Shown in pieces: positions 24,207 to 32,281 of a DNA stretch of 44,455 nucleotides (within the stretch, counting starts at the first letter, position 1; each line of letters begins with the position of its first letter). Under the pieces are notes generated by a model. That model did no database searches and was not told the origin of the DNA. It saw nothing but the letters and a program-made list of their open reading frames with translations. Position numbers and translations under genes: made by a program. Origin of the DNA: Clostridium sp. UBA3947 (GTDB taxonomy: Bacteria > Bacillota > Clostridia > Clostridiales > Clostridiaceae). The stretch spans positions 1-44,455 of the forward strand of contig DGDR01000075.1 of assembly GCA_002385545.1 (NCBI GenBank), given 5' to 3'.

Positions 24207-24456
24207 ATAATATATTGCTATAGGATCTATTATTTAATATATAGTCTATATCTTCTACACTTTTACTACCGCTATCTATTATCAAAGCACCCTCTCTTTT
24301 AAGGTTCACTTCTTGATTAATTGCTGCTAAATCACAAGCCTTCAAGTTGCATATTATAGCATCACAAGGTGTACTATTATCATTTACAATATTGTAGCCT
24401 TTATTAGCTAAAGCTTGTTTCATTTCTTTCAATTCCTTTTCTATATATATATTCAT
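24205..24456 (-). CDS. YkuS family (UPF0180) protein
   Basis: An 83-residue protein that resembles the Bacillus YkuS family: EKELKEMKQALANKGYNIV, then CDAIICN and a Val/Ile-rich end (ALIIDSGSKSVEDIDYIL). Function unknown. ATG 24456 has only a weak ribosome-binding site (GCAGG). It is monocistronic. Confidence 0.65.
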   Translation of the reverse strand: MNIYIEKELKEMKQALANKGYNIVNDNSTPCDAIICNLKACDLAAINQEVNLKREGALIIDSGSKSVEDIDYILNNRSYSNIL

Positions 24457-24588
24457 AACTTTTTGCCTGCAAGCGTATATGCTTTAGCAATATCCTCCTC
24501 TCCTTGCTTTCTAAATCTGCAACTTCTTTATCATAATATATCCTCTTAAAGAGCATTTTATACATGATTTTATTTTATTAAGTCAAAA

Positions 24589-24604
24589 TGTTTCATGTGA
24601 AACA
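24589..24604. promoter_or_regulatory. Variant parS site
   Basis: TGTTTCATGTGAAACA matches the ParB-binding consensus TGTTTCACGTGAAACA at 15 of 16 positions (T for C in the centre). A-run and T-run flanks make it look like a terminator hairpin too, so it could be either or both. Confidence 0.6.
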
Positions 24605-24797
24605 TTTTTTCTGTGTTATAAAACATCAAAGACACTAAAAGAAGGGCTTCCATTAGGTGATTTCAATATTTCATCGTGCTGAGAACTTACTTATCAATTT
24701 AAAAGGTTCATTTTAGATATTAGATATTTGCTTTTTTCGTTTTATAAAACAAATAATATCATACTTTTGATGTAAAGTTTATTTCTACCTATCCTAA

Positions 24798-24813
24798 AGT
24801 TTCACGTGAAACA
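24798..24813. promoter_or_regulatory. parS site
   Basis: AGTTTCACGTGAAACA carries the perfect 14-bp core GTTTCACGTGAAAC of parS. Only the outermost base differs from the consensus. Confidence 0.85.
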
Positions 24814-24820
24814 TTGAAAT

Positions 24821-24860
24821 TAAAAAAAATAAAAACGATATATTTTGTATATCGTTTTTT
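24821..24860 (-). terminator. Terminator of the noc-parA-parB-DUF4446 region
   Basis: The stem AAAACGATATA (24832-24842) / TATATCGTTTT (24848-24858) is followed on the minus strand by a long T-rich tail (TTATTTTTTTTAA). It lies just after the DUF4446 stop. Confidence 0.85.
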
Positions 24861-24867
24861 AGCCTAT

Positions 24868-25365
24868 TTATTTACTCATTGCTTCTTTTAATACTCTTTC
24901 TTCTTCTTCAGATAAATCATATCTAGAAATACCTTTATCTACTGGTTTTGCGTAAGTAGTACTATCATTTCTACCATATATACCGGTTAAAATCACACCG
25001 TTATTGTCGCCATCTAACAATGCAACTGAAAAGCTTAAATCACTACCTACATCATCAAAGGCCTTATATCTAAGTACAGAAACCTTTTGTGTACACTTTT
25101 TTAATTCCTTCTCATAGTTTACCAGCATCTTCTTTAATTCTTCACTAGTATCAACTGCAGAATCCACTTTATCCATGTAACCATGAATTATTTCTTCAAG
25201 ATTTTTGTTATTAGCTCCTCTAACTAGCTTTCTATACCTTCTTTCCAAGCTACCTAATGATTTAAACACTACTATTAATGATATTATAAGTATTACATTA
25301 ATTAGAACTAAAGCAATTATTATATAGGCTGAATAGTCTCTTATTATGCCATTTAGAGTCTCCAA
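24868..25365 (-). CDS. DUF4446 family membrane protein
   Basis: A protein of about 165 residues with one N-terminal membrane helix (about 10-35), a coiled-coil-prone linker (EELKKMLVNYEKELKKCTQK), and the conserved domain RYKAFDDVGSDLSFSVALLDGDNNGVILTGIYGR. It is encoded directly after parB in many clostridia. Function unknown. The frame extends to 25398, but that extension would translate the parS site. The TTG at 25365, six nt after AAAGGGTG, is the best start. Confidence 0.85.
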   Translation of the reverse strand: METLNGIIRDYSAYIIIALVLINVILIISLIVVFKSLGSLERRYRKLVRGANNKNLEEIIHGYMDKVDSAVDTSEELKKMLVNYEKELKKCTQKVSVLRYKAFDDVGSDLSFSVALLDGDNNGVILTGIYGRNDSTTYAKPVDKGISRYDLSEEEERVLKEAMSK

Positions 25366-25381
25366 CTTTATCACCCTTTCA

Positions 25382-25397
25382 TGTTTCACGTGAAACA
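25382..25397. promoter_or_regulatory. parS site between parB and DUF4446
   Basis: TGTTTCACGTGAAACA, a perfect match to the 16-bp parS consensus. It lies in the gap between the parB stop and the start of the next gene. Confidence 0.95.
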
Positions 25398-25400
25398 AAA

Positions 25401-26267
25401 CTAAATTTCAATATTTAATAACTCTAAAATTCTATTTAAATCGTCTGTAGAATAGTATTCAATCTCTATTTTGCCCTTATTTTTCTTATTGGAAGACACT
25501 TGAACCTTTGTTCCAAGGTAGCTTTCTAATTTTTCTTTTATCTCATTAATATAAGGGTTCTGCTGTTGGTTTTTTCTTTTATTTTTTTGCTTCTTTTCAC
25601 TATTTAGTTGCCTAATTAGTGCTTCAACCTGTCTTACACTTAAGCCCTCATCTATAATTTTTTGTGCCACTTCATTTTGCATATTAAAATCTGATATTCC
25701 TAAAATTGCTCTTCCATGGCCTTCTGTTATTACGCCTTCTATTAGATAATCCTGAACTCTTTTATCAAGATTTAATAATCTCATGGAGTTAGTAATGGCT
25801 GTTCTAGATTTTCCTAACTTTGCAGCAAGATCCTCTTGTGTAATATCAAATTCTTCAATTAATTTTTTATAAGCAATAGCTTCTTCAATTGGATTCAAAT
25901 CTTCTCTTTGTATGTTTTCTATTAAGGATACCTCTAGCAATTGCTTGCTTGAAAGTTCCATAACTATTGCAGGAACTTCCTTCATGCCAATAGACTTAGC
26001 TGCTCTCCATCGTCTCTCTCCAGCTACAATTGTATAAAAATCTCCGTTTTTCATTAGAATTATAGGCTGGATAATCCCATGCTCCTTTATGGATTGGGCC
26101 AGATTAGCTATTTTTTCATCATCAAAATACTTTCTAGGTTGCTCCTCATTTGCTCTTATTAAGTTAATATCTATCTTAGTAACAGATTCCTTTAATTCTT
26201 CCTTTTCTTCAGGTATTAAAGCTCCTAGTCCCTTTCCTAAACCACCATGCTTTCTAGCTACCACCAC
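25401..26267 (-). CDS. parB: Chromosome-partitioning protein ParB (Spo0J)
   Basis: A CTP-dependent DNA clamp that loads at parS and organises the origin with ParA and SMC. It starts near the ParA-stimulating N-terminus (RKHGGLGKGLGALIP) and has the CTP-binding GERRWRAA motif, ENIQREDLNPIEEA, and the HTH GKSRTAITNSMRLLNL. Residues at the four ParB/Noc specificity positions are R, S, N and G, which is ParB-like. The parA stop (TGA 26272-26270) precedes the GTG at 26267 by two nt, with AAGGAG just upstream. A GTG at 26264 is also possible. Confidence 0.97.
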   Translation of the reverse strand: MVVARKHGGLGKGLGALIPEEKEELKESVTKIDINLIRANEEQPRKYFDDEKIANLAQSIKEHGIIQPIILMKNGDFYTIVAGERRWRAAKSIGMKEVPAIVMELSSKQLLEVSLIENIQREDLNPIEEAIAYKKLIEEFDITQEDLAAKLGKSRTAITNSMRLLNLDKRVQDYLIEGVITEGHGRAILGISDFNMQNEVAQKIIDEGLSVRQVEALIRQLNSEKKQKNKRKNQQQNPYINEIKEKLESYLGTKVQVSSNKKNKGKIEIEYYSTDDLNRILELLNIEI

Positions 26268-26269
26268 AA

Positions 26270-27040
26270 TCACTCCTTCTGCCTCTTAATAAACTCTTTG
26301 GTTAAATTCTCATATGCTTCTGCTCCCTTACACTTGTCATCATAAAGCATAATAGGTAGGCCAAAACTGGGTGCTTCAGCTAGACGGATATTTCTTGGAA
26401 TTGTAGTATCATATACTTTATCCTTAAAGTACTTTTTTACTTCTTCAACTACGTCATTACATAAATTAGTTCTGCTATCATACATACTCATAATTATACC
26501 TTCAACCTCTAGCCCCTTGTTTAGAGATCTTTTAACTAACTGAATAGTATTAACTAATTGACTTACCCCTTCTAGAGCATAAAACTCACATTGAATAGGT
26601 ATAAGTACACTATTTGAAGCTGCCAGGGCGTTTATAGTTAAAAAACCTAAAGAAGGTGGACAATCGATAAAAGCAAAGTCGAATTTATCTGAAATAGAAG
26701 ATAAACATTCCTTTAAAATAGTTTCCCTATTAGGTCTTTCTATAAGTTCAACTTCTGCTCCAGCTAATTCTACTGTTGAAGGAATTAGATATAAGTTTTT
26801 TATTAAATCACATTCTCTTATTGTATTCTCTATAGAAACTGATTGTGTAGTAATAACATCATAGATTGATTCATTAATCTTACTTTTGTCAAAGCCTAGC
26901 CCACTAGTTGTGTTACCCTGTGGATCGATATCAATAGCTAACACCTTATAGCCTTCCATAGCTAAATAAGCGCATAAATTAATAGCAGTTGTGGTTTTTC
27001 CAACTCCGCCTTTTTGGTTAAATATACTTATTACCTTCAT
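26270..27040 (-). CDS. parA: Chromosome-partitioning ATPase ParA (Soj)
   Basis: A Walker-type ATPase, about 256 residues, that moves or controls ParB-parS complexes and, in Bacillus, DnaA. It starts MKVISIFNQKGGVGKTTT with the deviant Walker A KGGVGKTT, then DIDPQGNTTSGLG and the Walker B-like FAFIDCPPSLGFLT. ATG 27040 is chosen by homology, although its ribosome-binding site is poor. An AAAGGAGG lies about 45 nt upstream and seems to serve a mini-ORF whose stop overlaps this ATG. Confidence 0.96.
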   Translation of the reverse strand: MKVISIFNQKGGVGKTTTAINLCAYLAMEGYKVLAIDIDPQGNTTSGLGFDKSKINESIYDVITTQSVSIENTIRECDLIKNLYLIPSTVELAGAEVELIERPNRETILKECLSSISDKFDFAFIDCPPSLGFLTINALAASNSVLIPIQCEFYALEGVSQLVNTIQLVKRSLNKGLEVEGIIMSMYDSRTNLCNDVVEEVKKYFKDKVYDTTIPRNIRLAEAPSFGLPIMLYDDKCKGAEAYENLTKEFIKRQKE

Positions 27041-27072
27041 ATTAGCACGCCCATCAGAATAAAAAAGCACAT
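27037..27072 (-). CDS. Possible 11-codon leader ORF coupled to parA
   Basis: ATG at 27072 reads MCFFILMGVLI and stops at TGA 27039-27037. That stop overlaps the parA ATG (27040-27038) as ATGA. AAAGGAGGTG (27093-27084) is upstream, with 13 nt between GGAGG and the ATG, slightly long. parA itself lacks a good ribosome-binding site. The arrangement suggests translational coupling, but a GTG start at 27070, giving a 10-residue longer ParA, is an alternative. Confidence 0.3.
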   Translation of the reverse strand: MCFFILMGVLI

Positions 27073-27193
27073 TCCTGAGCTTGCACCTCCTTTCCTCACA
27101 TTATTATTATATATTCTATTTACTATTTTTAAAAGGGACTAACTATATTTTATAAGATTTTTTATAAAAGTATTGCTACAATTTTATTCATAT

Positions 27194-27226
27194 ACAATAA
27201 AAACAGCCAACTTTCGTTGACTGTTT
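27194..27226 (-). terminator. Terminator of noc, overlapping parS
   Basis: On the minus strand, AAACAGTCAAC-GAAA-GTTGGCTGTTT (27226-27201), an 11-bp stem with one G-U pair and a GAAA tetraloop, is followed by TTATTGT. Its 5' arm shares five bases (27222-27226) with the adjacent parS. Confidence 0.75.
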
Positions 27227-27237
27227 CACGTGAAACA
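27222..27237. promoter_or_regulatory. parS site downstream of noc
   Basis: TGTTTCACGTGAAACA, a perfect parS. It starts just after the noc stop codon and overlaps the noc terminator by five bases. Confidence 0.95.
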
Positions 27238-27244
27238 AACTTAT

Positions 27245-28024
27245 TTACTTTTTAGGAATCTTAATAGTAACCTCTATATAATCATCATGATTCTTAGATT
27301 TATATTCAGCATTTACTCCAAACTTATCAAAAACTTCTTTTATAGTATTTATATATAGCTTTGGAGAGAATATACCTTTTATTTTTTTCTTTCCATCAGC
27401 AGCCGCTTCCTTGGCAGCCTTTTTATTTAATTCATTCTCTATATATTTTTCAGTTTCCTTAACATTAAGCTTCTTTTCTATTACAAAATTTAAAACTCGA
27501 ATTTGATCTGCTTCGTCTGAAAGCTTTAATAAAGCTCTAGCATGTCTTTCAGTTAAGTTGTTATCTAATAGAATTTTTCTTACCTCTTCACTTAGCTTTA
27601 ATAGTCTAAGCTTATTAGCAATAGTAGATTGCTTTTTTCCTATAGTTTCAGCTAATTGCTCCTGTGTGTAGGAATGATCCCTTATTAAATTATAGTAGGC
27701 CTCTGCTTCTTCTATATAATTTAAGTCTTCTCGTTGCAAATTTTCAAGAAGGGCTATAGCTGCAGATTCCTTATCTGTAATATCTACAATAATTGCAGGA
27801 ACCTTACTTAGACCAGCTTTTTTTGCTGCCCGTAGTCTTCTTTCTCCAGCTACTAATTCAAAAGAATCGTTACCCATTTTTCTAACAGATAAGGGCTGTA
27901 TTATTCCATAAGCCTTTATTGATTGAGCTAATTCTTCGATAGTATCATCATTAAATGTTTTTCTTGGTTGATAAATATTAGGTAGAATTTGATCTGGAGT
28001 AATAAAGATTATTTCTTTTTGCAT
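27245..28024 (-). CDS. noc: Nucleoid occlusion protein Noc (ParB paralogue)
   Basis: A 259-residue ParB-family CTPase with GERRLRA (60-66) and ENLQREDLNYIEEA. The HTH KKQSTIANKLRLLKL follows. Specificity positions are Q132, K138, K143 and R160. Their spacing (6, 5, 17) equals the Q/K/K/R set that makes Noc, not ParB, recognise TATTTCCCGGGAAATA. Gene order rsmG-noc-parA-parB is as in Bacillus. The N-terminus begins only about eight residues before the conserved domain, and an in-frame stop lies upstream, so the membrane-targeting amphipathic helix of Bacillus Noc is absent. ATG 28024 follows AAGGGATG. Confidence 0.85.
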   Translation of the reverse strand: MQKEIIFITPDQILPNIYQPRKTFNDDTIEELAQSIKAYGIIQPLSVRKMGNDSFELVAGERRLRAAKKAGLSKVPAIIVDITDKESAAIALLENLQREDLNYIEEAEAYYNLIRDHSYTQEQLAETIGKKQSTIANKLRLLKLSEEVRKILLDNNLTERHARALLKLSDEADQIRVLNFVIEKKLNVKETEKYIENELNKKAAKEAAADGKKKIKGIFSPKLYINTIKEVFDKFGVNAEYKSKNHDDYIEVTIKIPKK

Positions 28025-28184
28025 AATAACCCATCCCTTTTGTTAGTTTTATCGAATCTTCTAGATAGATGTAAATTGTAATATATTACCATTTTCATAT
28101 TTTCTACATATACCTTAGTAAATCCTCTTTATTTTTTAAAAAAATCGTTAGACAGTATTTTTTATGTTATTGCATTTTTTTACA

Positions 28185-28916
28185 TTATACTATGGGTTTC
28201 TTATTTATGACCCCAGCCTTTCTCGGATATTCCTTTGAGGTATTTTTCACCTTTCTTACAATAACTATATTGTGTTTTAAATCCGTATTTTCAATACTTA
28301 CAGGCAGGATATCTTCAATTTCTCCTCCCAATGTAGTAATGGCCTTCTTGGCATTCATAATTTCTTCTTCTACCGCTGGCCCCTTTAGAGCTATAAAGTA
28401 TCCTCCTACTTTAGCATAAGGCAAACAATATTCACTAAGCACCGCCATGTTTGCTACAGCTCTTGAAACTACACAGTCATACCTTTCTCTATGGTCATTA
28501 TTTCGGGCTAAATCTTCAGCTCGGGAATGTACTGCAGTAATATCCTCAAGTCCTAATTTAGATATAACCTCATTTAAAAAGATTATTCTTTTATTTAAAG
28601 AATCTAGTAGGGTAATCTTTTTACTCCTATCGGCTATTTTTATTGGAATGCCGTGAAAACCAGCTCCTGTGCCTATATCTATAATGGTATTAAAATTATG
28701 AAACTCCTTGAACTTATAACACTGAATACTATCTATAAAATGCTTTTTAATAATTTCCTCATCTTCTGTTATAGCTGTAAGGTTTATTTTTTGATTCCAT
28801 TCTTGTATTAAAGCCTTATAGGTCATGAACTTTTCGTAAGTATCCTGATTAAAATCTAAGTTCTGATTTGCAAAAGCCTTTTCCATTATATCATAATATT
28901 CGAGTTTGTTATCCAT
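28185..28916 (-). CDS. rsmG: 16S rRNA (guanine-N7) methyltransferase
   Basis: It methylates G527 of 16S rRNA. The 243-residue protein has the Rossmann SAM site DIGTGAGFHGIPIKI and the family segments NLTAITEDEEIIKKHFIDSI and VVSRAVANMAVLSEYCLPYAK, plus YFIALKGP. It begins five nt after mnmG ends (ATG 28916 after AAAGGTGA), so they are co-transcribed. Confidence 0.97.
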   Translation of the reverse strand: MDNKLEYYDIMEKAFANQNLDFNQDTYEKFMTYKALIQEWNQKINLTAITEDEEIIKKHFIDSIQCYKFKEFHNFNTIIDIGTGAGFHGIPIKIADRSKKITLLDSLNKRIIFLNEVISKLGLEDITAVHSRAEDLARNNDHRERYDCVVSRAVANMAVLSEYCLPYAKVGGYFIALKGPAVEEEIMNAKKAITTLGGEIEDILPVSIENTDLKHNIVIVRKVKNTSKEYPRKAGVINKKPIV

Positions 28917-28921
28917 AAATT

Positions 28922-30802
28922 TTACTTCACCTTTCTCTGGAGCTGTTCCAAATAAATTAACAATACAGAAATATCTGCAGGAGAAACACCTGAAATTCTA
29001 GATGCCTGGCCAATATTCATAGGCCTAATCTGGCTTAGTTTTTGCTTTGCTTCGATTCTTAATCCTTTAACATCTTCGTAATTTATATCTTCAGGAATTA
29101 TCTTATTTTCAAACTTTTTAAATTGATTTACTTGCTCTAGCTGCTTAGCTATATATCCCTCATACTTAGCTGTGATATTAACCTGCTCAGTAACACTATC
29201 ATCAAGCTCTGGTCTTTCAGGATCTAAAGGGGCCACATTATAGTAATTTAACTCCGGTCTTTTAATTAGCTCGTATAAGGAAATTGGCTTTTTTAGCTCT
29301 GTAGATTCTAGTTTAGCTAGGAACTCATTTACTTCCTTCCTGCTTGTTACCTGTACATTTTTTATTCTTTCAATTTCCTTTTCTATAGCTTCTTTTCTTC
29401 TTAAGTATTTTTGATATCTTTCCTCGGTCACAAGTCCTACCTTGTAGCCATATTCTGTTAATCTTAGGTCTGCATTATCCTGTCTTAGTAATAGTCTATA
29501 CTCAGATCTAGATGTCATAATTCTATAAGGTTCATTAGTTCCCTTTGTAACTAAATCATCTATAAGTACACCTATGTAGGCATCAGATCTTTTTAGTATC
29601 AGTGGCTCTTCTCCCCTAATTTTTTGCACAGCATTTATTCCAGCTATAAGTCCCTGACTAGCAGCTTCCTCATATCCAGAAGTACCATTAATCTGACCTG
29701 CTGAAAATAAGCCACTTATATTTTTGAATTCAAGAGAAAGCTTAAGCTGAGTTGGATCTATGCAATCATATTCTATAGCATAAGCTGTCCTCATAATTTC
29801 AACATTCTCTAAGCCAGGTATTGTTCTTAGCATCTGAATCTGAACTTCCTCAGGTAATGAACTGGACATACCTTGAACATAAAGCTCATCGGTATTTTCC
29901 CCTTCTGGCTCTATAAATATTTGGTGCTGAGTTTTATCTGGGAATCTCATAACCTTATCCTCAATAGAAGGACAATATCTTGGCCCAACCCCTTTAATGC
30001 TACCATTATACATTGGTGATCTATGAATATTTTCTCTAATTATTCGATGGGTTTCCTCAGTGGTATAAGTCAAATAACAGGATACCTGTTCCTTATTTAG
30101 GTTTTCACTAAGGAAAGAAAAAGGTACTATTTTTTCATCACCTTTTTGCTCTATCATCTTTGAAAAATCAACTGATCTTTTATTAACTCTTGCTGGTGTA
30201 CCAGTTTTAAAACGTCTTAAGCTTATACCTAAGTCCATAAGACACTGGGATAATTGATTAGCAGGCATTAATCCATTAGGACCACTATTGCGCTTAACTT
30301 CTCCTATAATAACTTCAGACTTTAGATAAACACCAGTAGCCAATATTACAGCCTTAGCTTTAAAGTAAGCTCCATTTTCAGTTAATACTCCCTGTACCTC
30401 TCCATTTTGAACATCTATAGAAATAACCTCAAGCTGTCTCATGTACAATCTTTCTTGTCTTTCCAATACCTTTTTCATGGATTCATGATACTTCTTTTTG
30501 TCTGCTTGAACTCTAAGAGAATGTACTGCTGGCCCCTTTGATGTATTAAGCATCCTTGACTGTAAAAAAGTACGATCAATATTTACTCCCATTTCTCCGC
30601 CTAAAGCGTCCAATTCCCTAACTAGATGTCCCTTTGCTGTTCCACCTATGTTCGGATTGCAAGGCATCATAGCTATACTATCTAAATTTAAGGTGCACAT
30701 TAATGTTTCATAGCCCATTCTTGCACAGGCTAAAGCGGCCTCGCAACCAGCGTGACCTGCACCTATAACTATTACATCGTATTCTCCTCCGAAATACTTC
30801 AT
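28922..30802 (-). CDS. mnmG: tRNA uridine-5-carboxymethylaminomethyl enzyme MnmG
   Basis: The FAD-binding partner of MnmE that modifies the wobble uridine (cmnm5U34) of several tRNAs. The 626-residue protein starts YDVIVIGAGHAGCEAALACA (FAD motif). It has MMPCNPNIGGTAKGHLVRELDALGGEMG, TGTPARV and the GidA-signature segments GPRYCPSIEDKV and GTSGYEEAASQGLIAG. Its start lies eight nt after the mnmE stop. Confidence 0.98.
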   Translation of the reverse strand: MKYFGGEYDVIVIGAGHAGCEAALACARMGYETLMCTLNLDSIAMMPCNPNIGGTAKGHLVRELDALGGEMGVNIDRTFLQSRMLNTSKGPAVHSLRVQADKKKYHESMKKVLERQERLYMRQLEVISIDVQNGEVQGVLTENGAYFKAKAVILATGVYLKSEVIIGEVKRNSGPNGLMPANQLSQCLMDLGISLRRFKTGTPARVNKRSVDFSKMIEQKGDEKIVPFSFLSENLNKEQVSCYLTYTTEETHRIIRENIHRSPMYNGSIKGVGPRYCPSIEDKVMRFPDKTQHQIFIEPEGENTDELYVQGMSSSLPEEVQIQMLRTIPGLENVEIMRTAYAIEYDCIDPTQLKLSLEFKNISGLFSAGQINGTSGYEEAASQGLIAGINAVQKIRGEEPLILKRSDAYIGVLIDDLVTKGTNEPYRIMTSRSEYRLLLRQDNADLRLTEYGYKVGLVTEERYQKYLRRKEAIEKEIERIKNVQVTSRKEVNEFLAKLESTELKKPISLYELIKRPELNYYNVAPLDPERPELDDSVTEQVNITAKYEGYIAKQLEQVNQFKKFENKIIPEDINYEDVKGLRIEAKQKLSQIRPMNIGQASRISGVSPADISVLLIYLEQLQRKVK

Positions 30803-30810
30803 TTATTCCC

Positions 30811-32190
30811 CTACTTTCCTATACAGAATTCTGAAAATATCTTGTTCAATAAATCCTCTTCTATAGTATCCCCCGTAATTTCTCCAAGACTACTCCAGGC
30901 TTCTCTAGCATCTATACTTGCAAGATCTATTGCAAAGCCTGCTTCCAATGTCTTTAGGGCTTCTTCACATTTTTCCTTAGCTCTTATTAAGGCTTCCTTG
31001 TGCCTAAGGTTGGTAATCATGATATCATTAGCACTGATTTCTCCTTTAAAGAACATACTCTTTATTGCATCCTTTAGCTTGTCAATTCCTTTTCCCTTTA
31101 AGGCAGAAACTTCTAATATAAAATCCTTATTTAATTCATCTATTTCATCAATGCTTAACTTTTTTTCTAAGTCCGTCTTATTTAACAATAATAAATATCG
31201 TTTATCCTTCATATATTGTATAATTTCTTTATCTTCATTATCAAGCTCTCTACTAACATCAAGCATCAATATAATTAAATCAGCTTCATTTATCTTTTTC
31301 TTAGATTTTTCTACTCCTATTCTTTCTACAACATCTTCTGTTTCTCTTATTCCTGCAGTATCAACTACCTTTAGAGGAATTCCATCTATGTTTAAATATT
31401 CTTCAATAACATCTCTAGTTGTCCCTGGAATATCCGTTACTATAGCTCTATTTTCCATAAGAAGAGCATTTAGTAAGGAGGATTTTCCCACATTTGGTTT
31501 TCCCACTATTACAACATCTATACCATCTCTTAATATCTTACCCTCATTAGCAGAGGAAGCTAGCTTGTCAATGTCCTTTATCAGATCTCTTAAATCTTCC
31601 TTTACCTTTTGAGATGTAACCTCTTCTAAGTCCTCCTCTGGGAAATCTACTGTAGCCTCTATATGGGCAATAATATTAAGAAGTCTTTCTCTCATTGCAG
31701 ATATTTCCCGGGAAATTCGACCTTCCGATTGAGCTAAAGCAGATTTCATGGATAGTTCTGTTTTTGCCCTTATTATATCCATAACCCCTTCAGCCTGACT
31801 TAAATCTATTCTTCCGTTCAAAAATGCTCTTTTTGTAAACTCACCGGGTTCAGCTATTCTAGCTCCAGCTCGCACAACTTCCTCTAGCACACGATTTGTT
31901 GCTACTATACCACCATGACAATTTATTTCAACAGTGTCCTCTGCTGTATAGCTTCTAGGACCCTTCATATAGCTTACAATTACTTCATCTATAGGCTCAT
32001 TATTTTCCTTTGAAATTATATGGCCATATCTCATAGTATAAGTTTTAATATCCAGCAGGCTTCTTCCGTTCTTACCTCTAAAAATTGAATTAACTATCTC
32101 TAAGGCCTTGCCTCCAGATACTCTAATTATAGAAATACCACTTTCACCAATACCTGTGGCTACAGCAGCAATGGTATCAAAATCTTTCAT
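30811..32190 (-). CDS. mnmE: tRNA modification GTPase MnmE
   Basis: The partner of MnmG in cmnm5U34 formation. The 459-residue protein has the N-terminal folate-binding domain (ATGIGESGISIIRVSG, then HGGIVATNRVLEEV) and a G domain with GKPNVGKSSLLNALL, DIPGTTRDV, DTAGI and NKTD. It ends in the conserved FCIGK, whose Cys is needed for modification. ATG 32190 has GAGGTG six nt upstream; the GTG at 32199 is less likely. A candidate Noc-binding site lies inside the gene at 31702-31717. Confidence 0.97.
   Translation of the reverse strand: MKDFDTIAAVATGIGESGISIIRVSGGKALEIVNSIFRGKNGRSLLDIKTYTMRYGHIISKENNEPIDEVIVSYMKGPRSYTAEDTVEINCHGGIVATNRVLEEVVRAGARIAEPGEFTKRAFLNGRIDLSQAEGVMDIIRAKTELSMKSALAQSEGRISREISAMRERLLNIIAHIEATVDFPEEDLEEVTSQKVKEDLRDLIKDIDKLASSANEGKILRDGIDVVIVGKPNVGKSSLLNALLMENRAIVTDIPGTTRDVIEEYLNIDGIPLKVVDTAGIRETEDVVERIGVEKSKKKINEADLIILMLDVSRELDNEDKEIIQYMKDKRYLLLLNKTDLEKKLSIDEIDELNKDFILEVSALKGKGIDKLKDAIKSMFFKGEISANDIMITNLRHKEALIRAKEKCEEALKTLEAGFAIDLASIDAREAWSSLGEITGDTIEEDLLNKIFSEFCIGK
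31702..31717. promoter_or_regulatory. Candidate Noc-binding site inside mnmE
   Basis: TATTTCCCGGGAAATT has the perfect palindromic core ATTTCCCGGGAAAT and differs from the Noc consensus only at the last base. It lies in codons for RISREIS, whose synonymous positions are free, so the palindrome is not forced by the protein. Confidence 0.7.
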
Positions 32191-32253
32191 TAGTATCACC
32201 TCAATTTACTTTATTGTGCGTACTTTCACTAAAATTTAAACCCTAAACAAGCT

Positions 32254-32281
32254 AAAAAGAAAGCCTGCTTAGGCTTTCTTT
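32254..32281 (-). terminator. Terminator overlapping the end of jag
   Basis: AAAGAAAGCCT (32256-32266) pairs with AGGCTTTCTTT (32271-32281), an 11-bp perfect stem with a 4-nt loop. On the minus strand it ends in TTTCTTTTTAG. The 5' arm includes the last codons and part of the stop codon of jag (TAA 32271-32269). Confidence 0.8.

Larger units (their letters stand above)
24457..24820. other. Intergenic region with two parS-like sites
   Basis: No ORF with a ribosome-binding site is visible. It contains the variant parS at 24589-24604 and the near-canonical parS at 24798-24813. A stretch of about 190 bp between them shows nothing I recognise. Confidence 0.6.

Noticed and set aside
25366..25398. 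N-terminal extension of the DUF4446 protein (MFHVKHERVIK)
   Set aside because: The codons are mostly the parS site itself, and a well-spaced ribosome-binding site precedes the TTG at 25365.
30752..31612. A 286-codon open frame on the plus strand opposite mnmE/mnmG
   Set aside because: It lies fully antisense to two certain genes, is very rich in Ser/Leu/Phe as expected from a reverse reading, has no ribosome-binding site and no recognisable domain.
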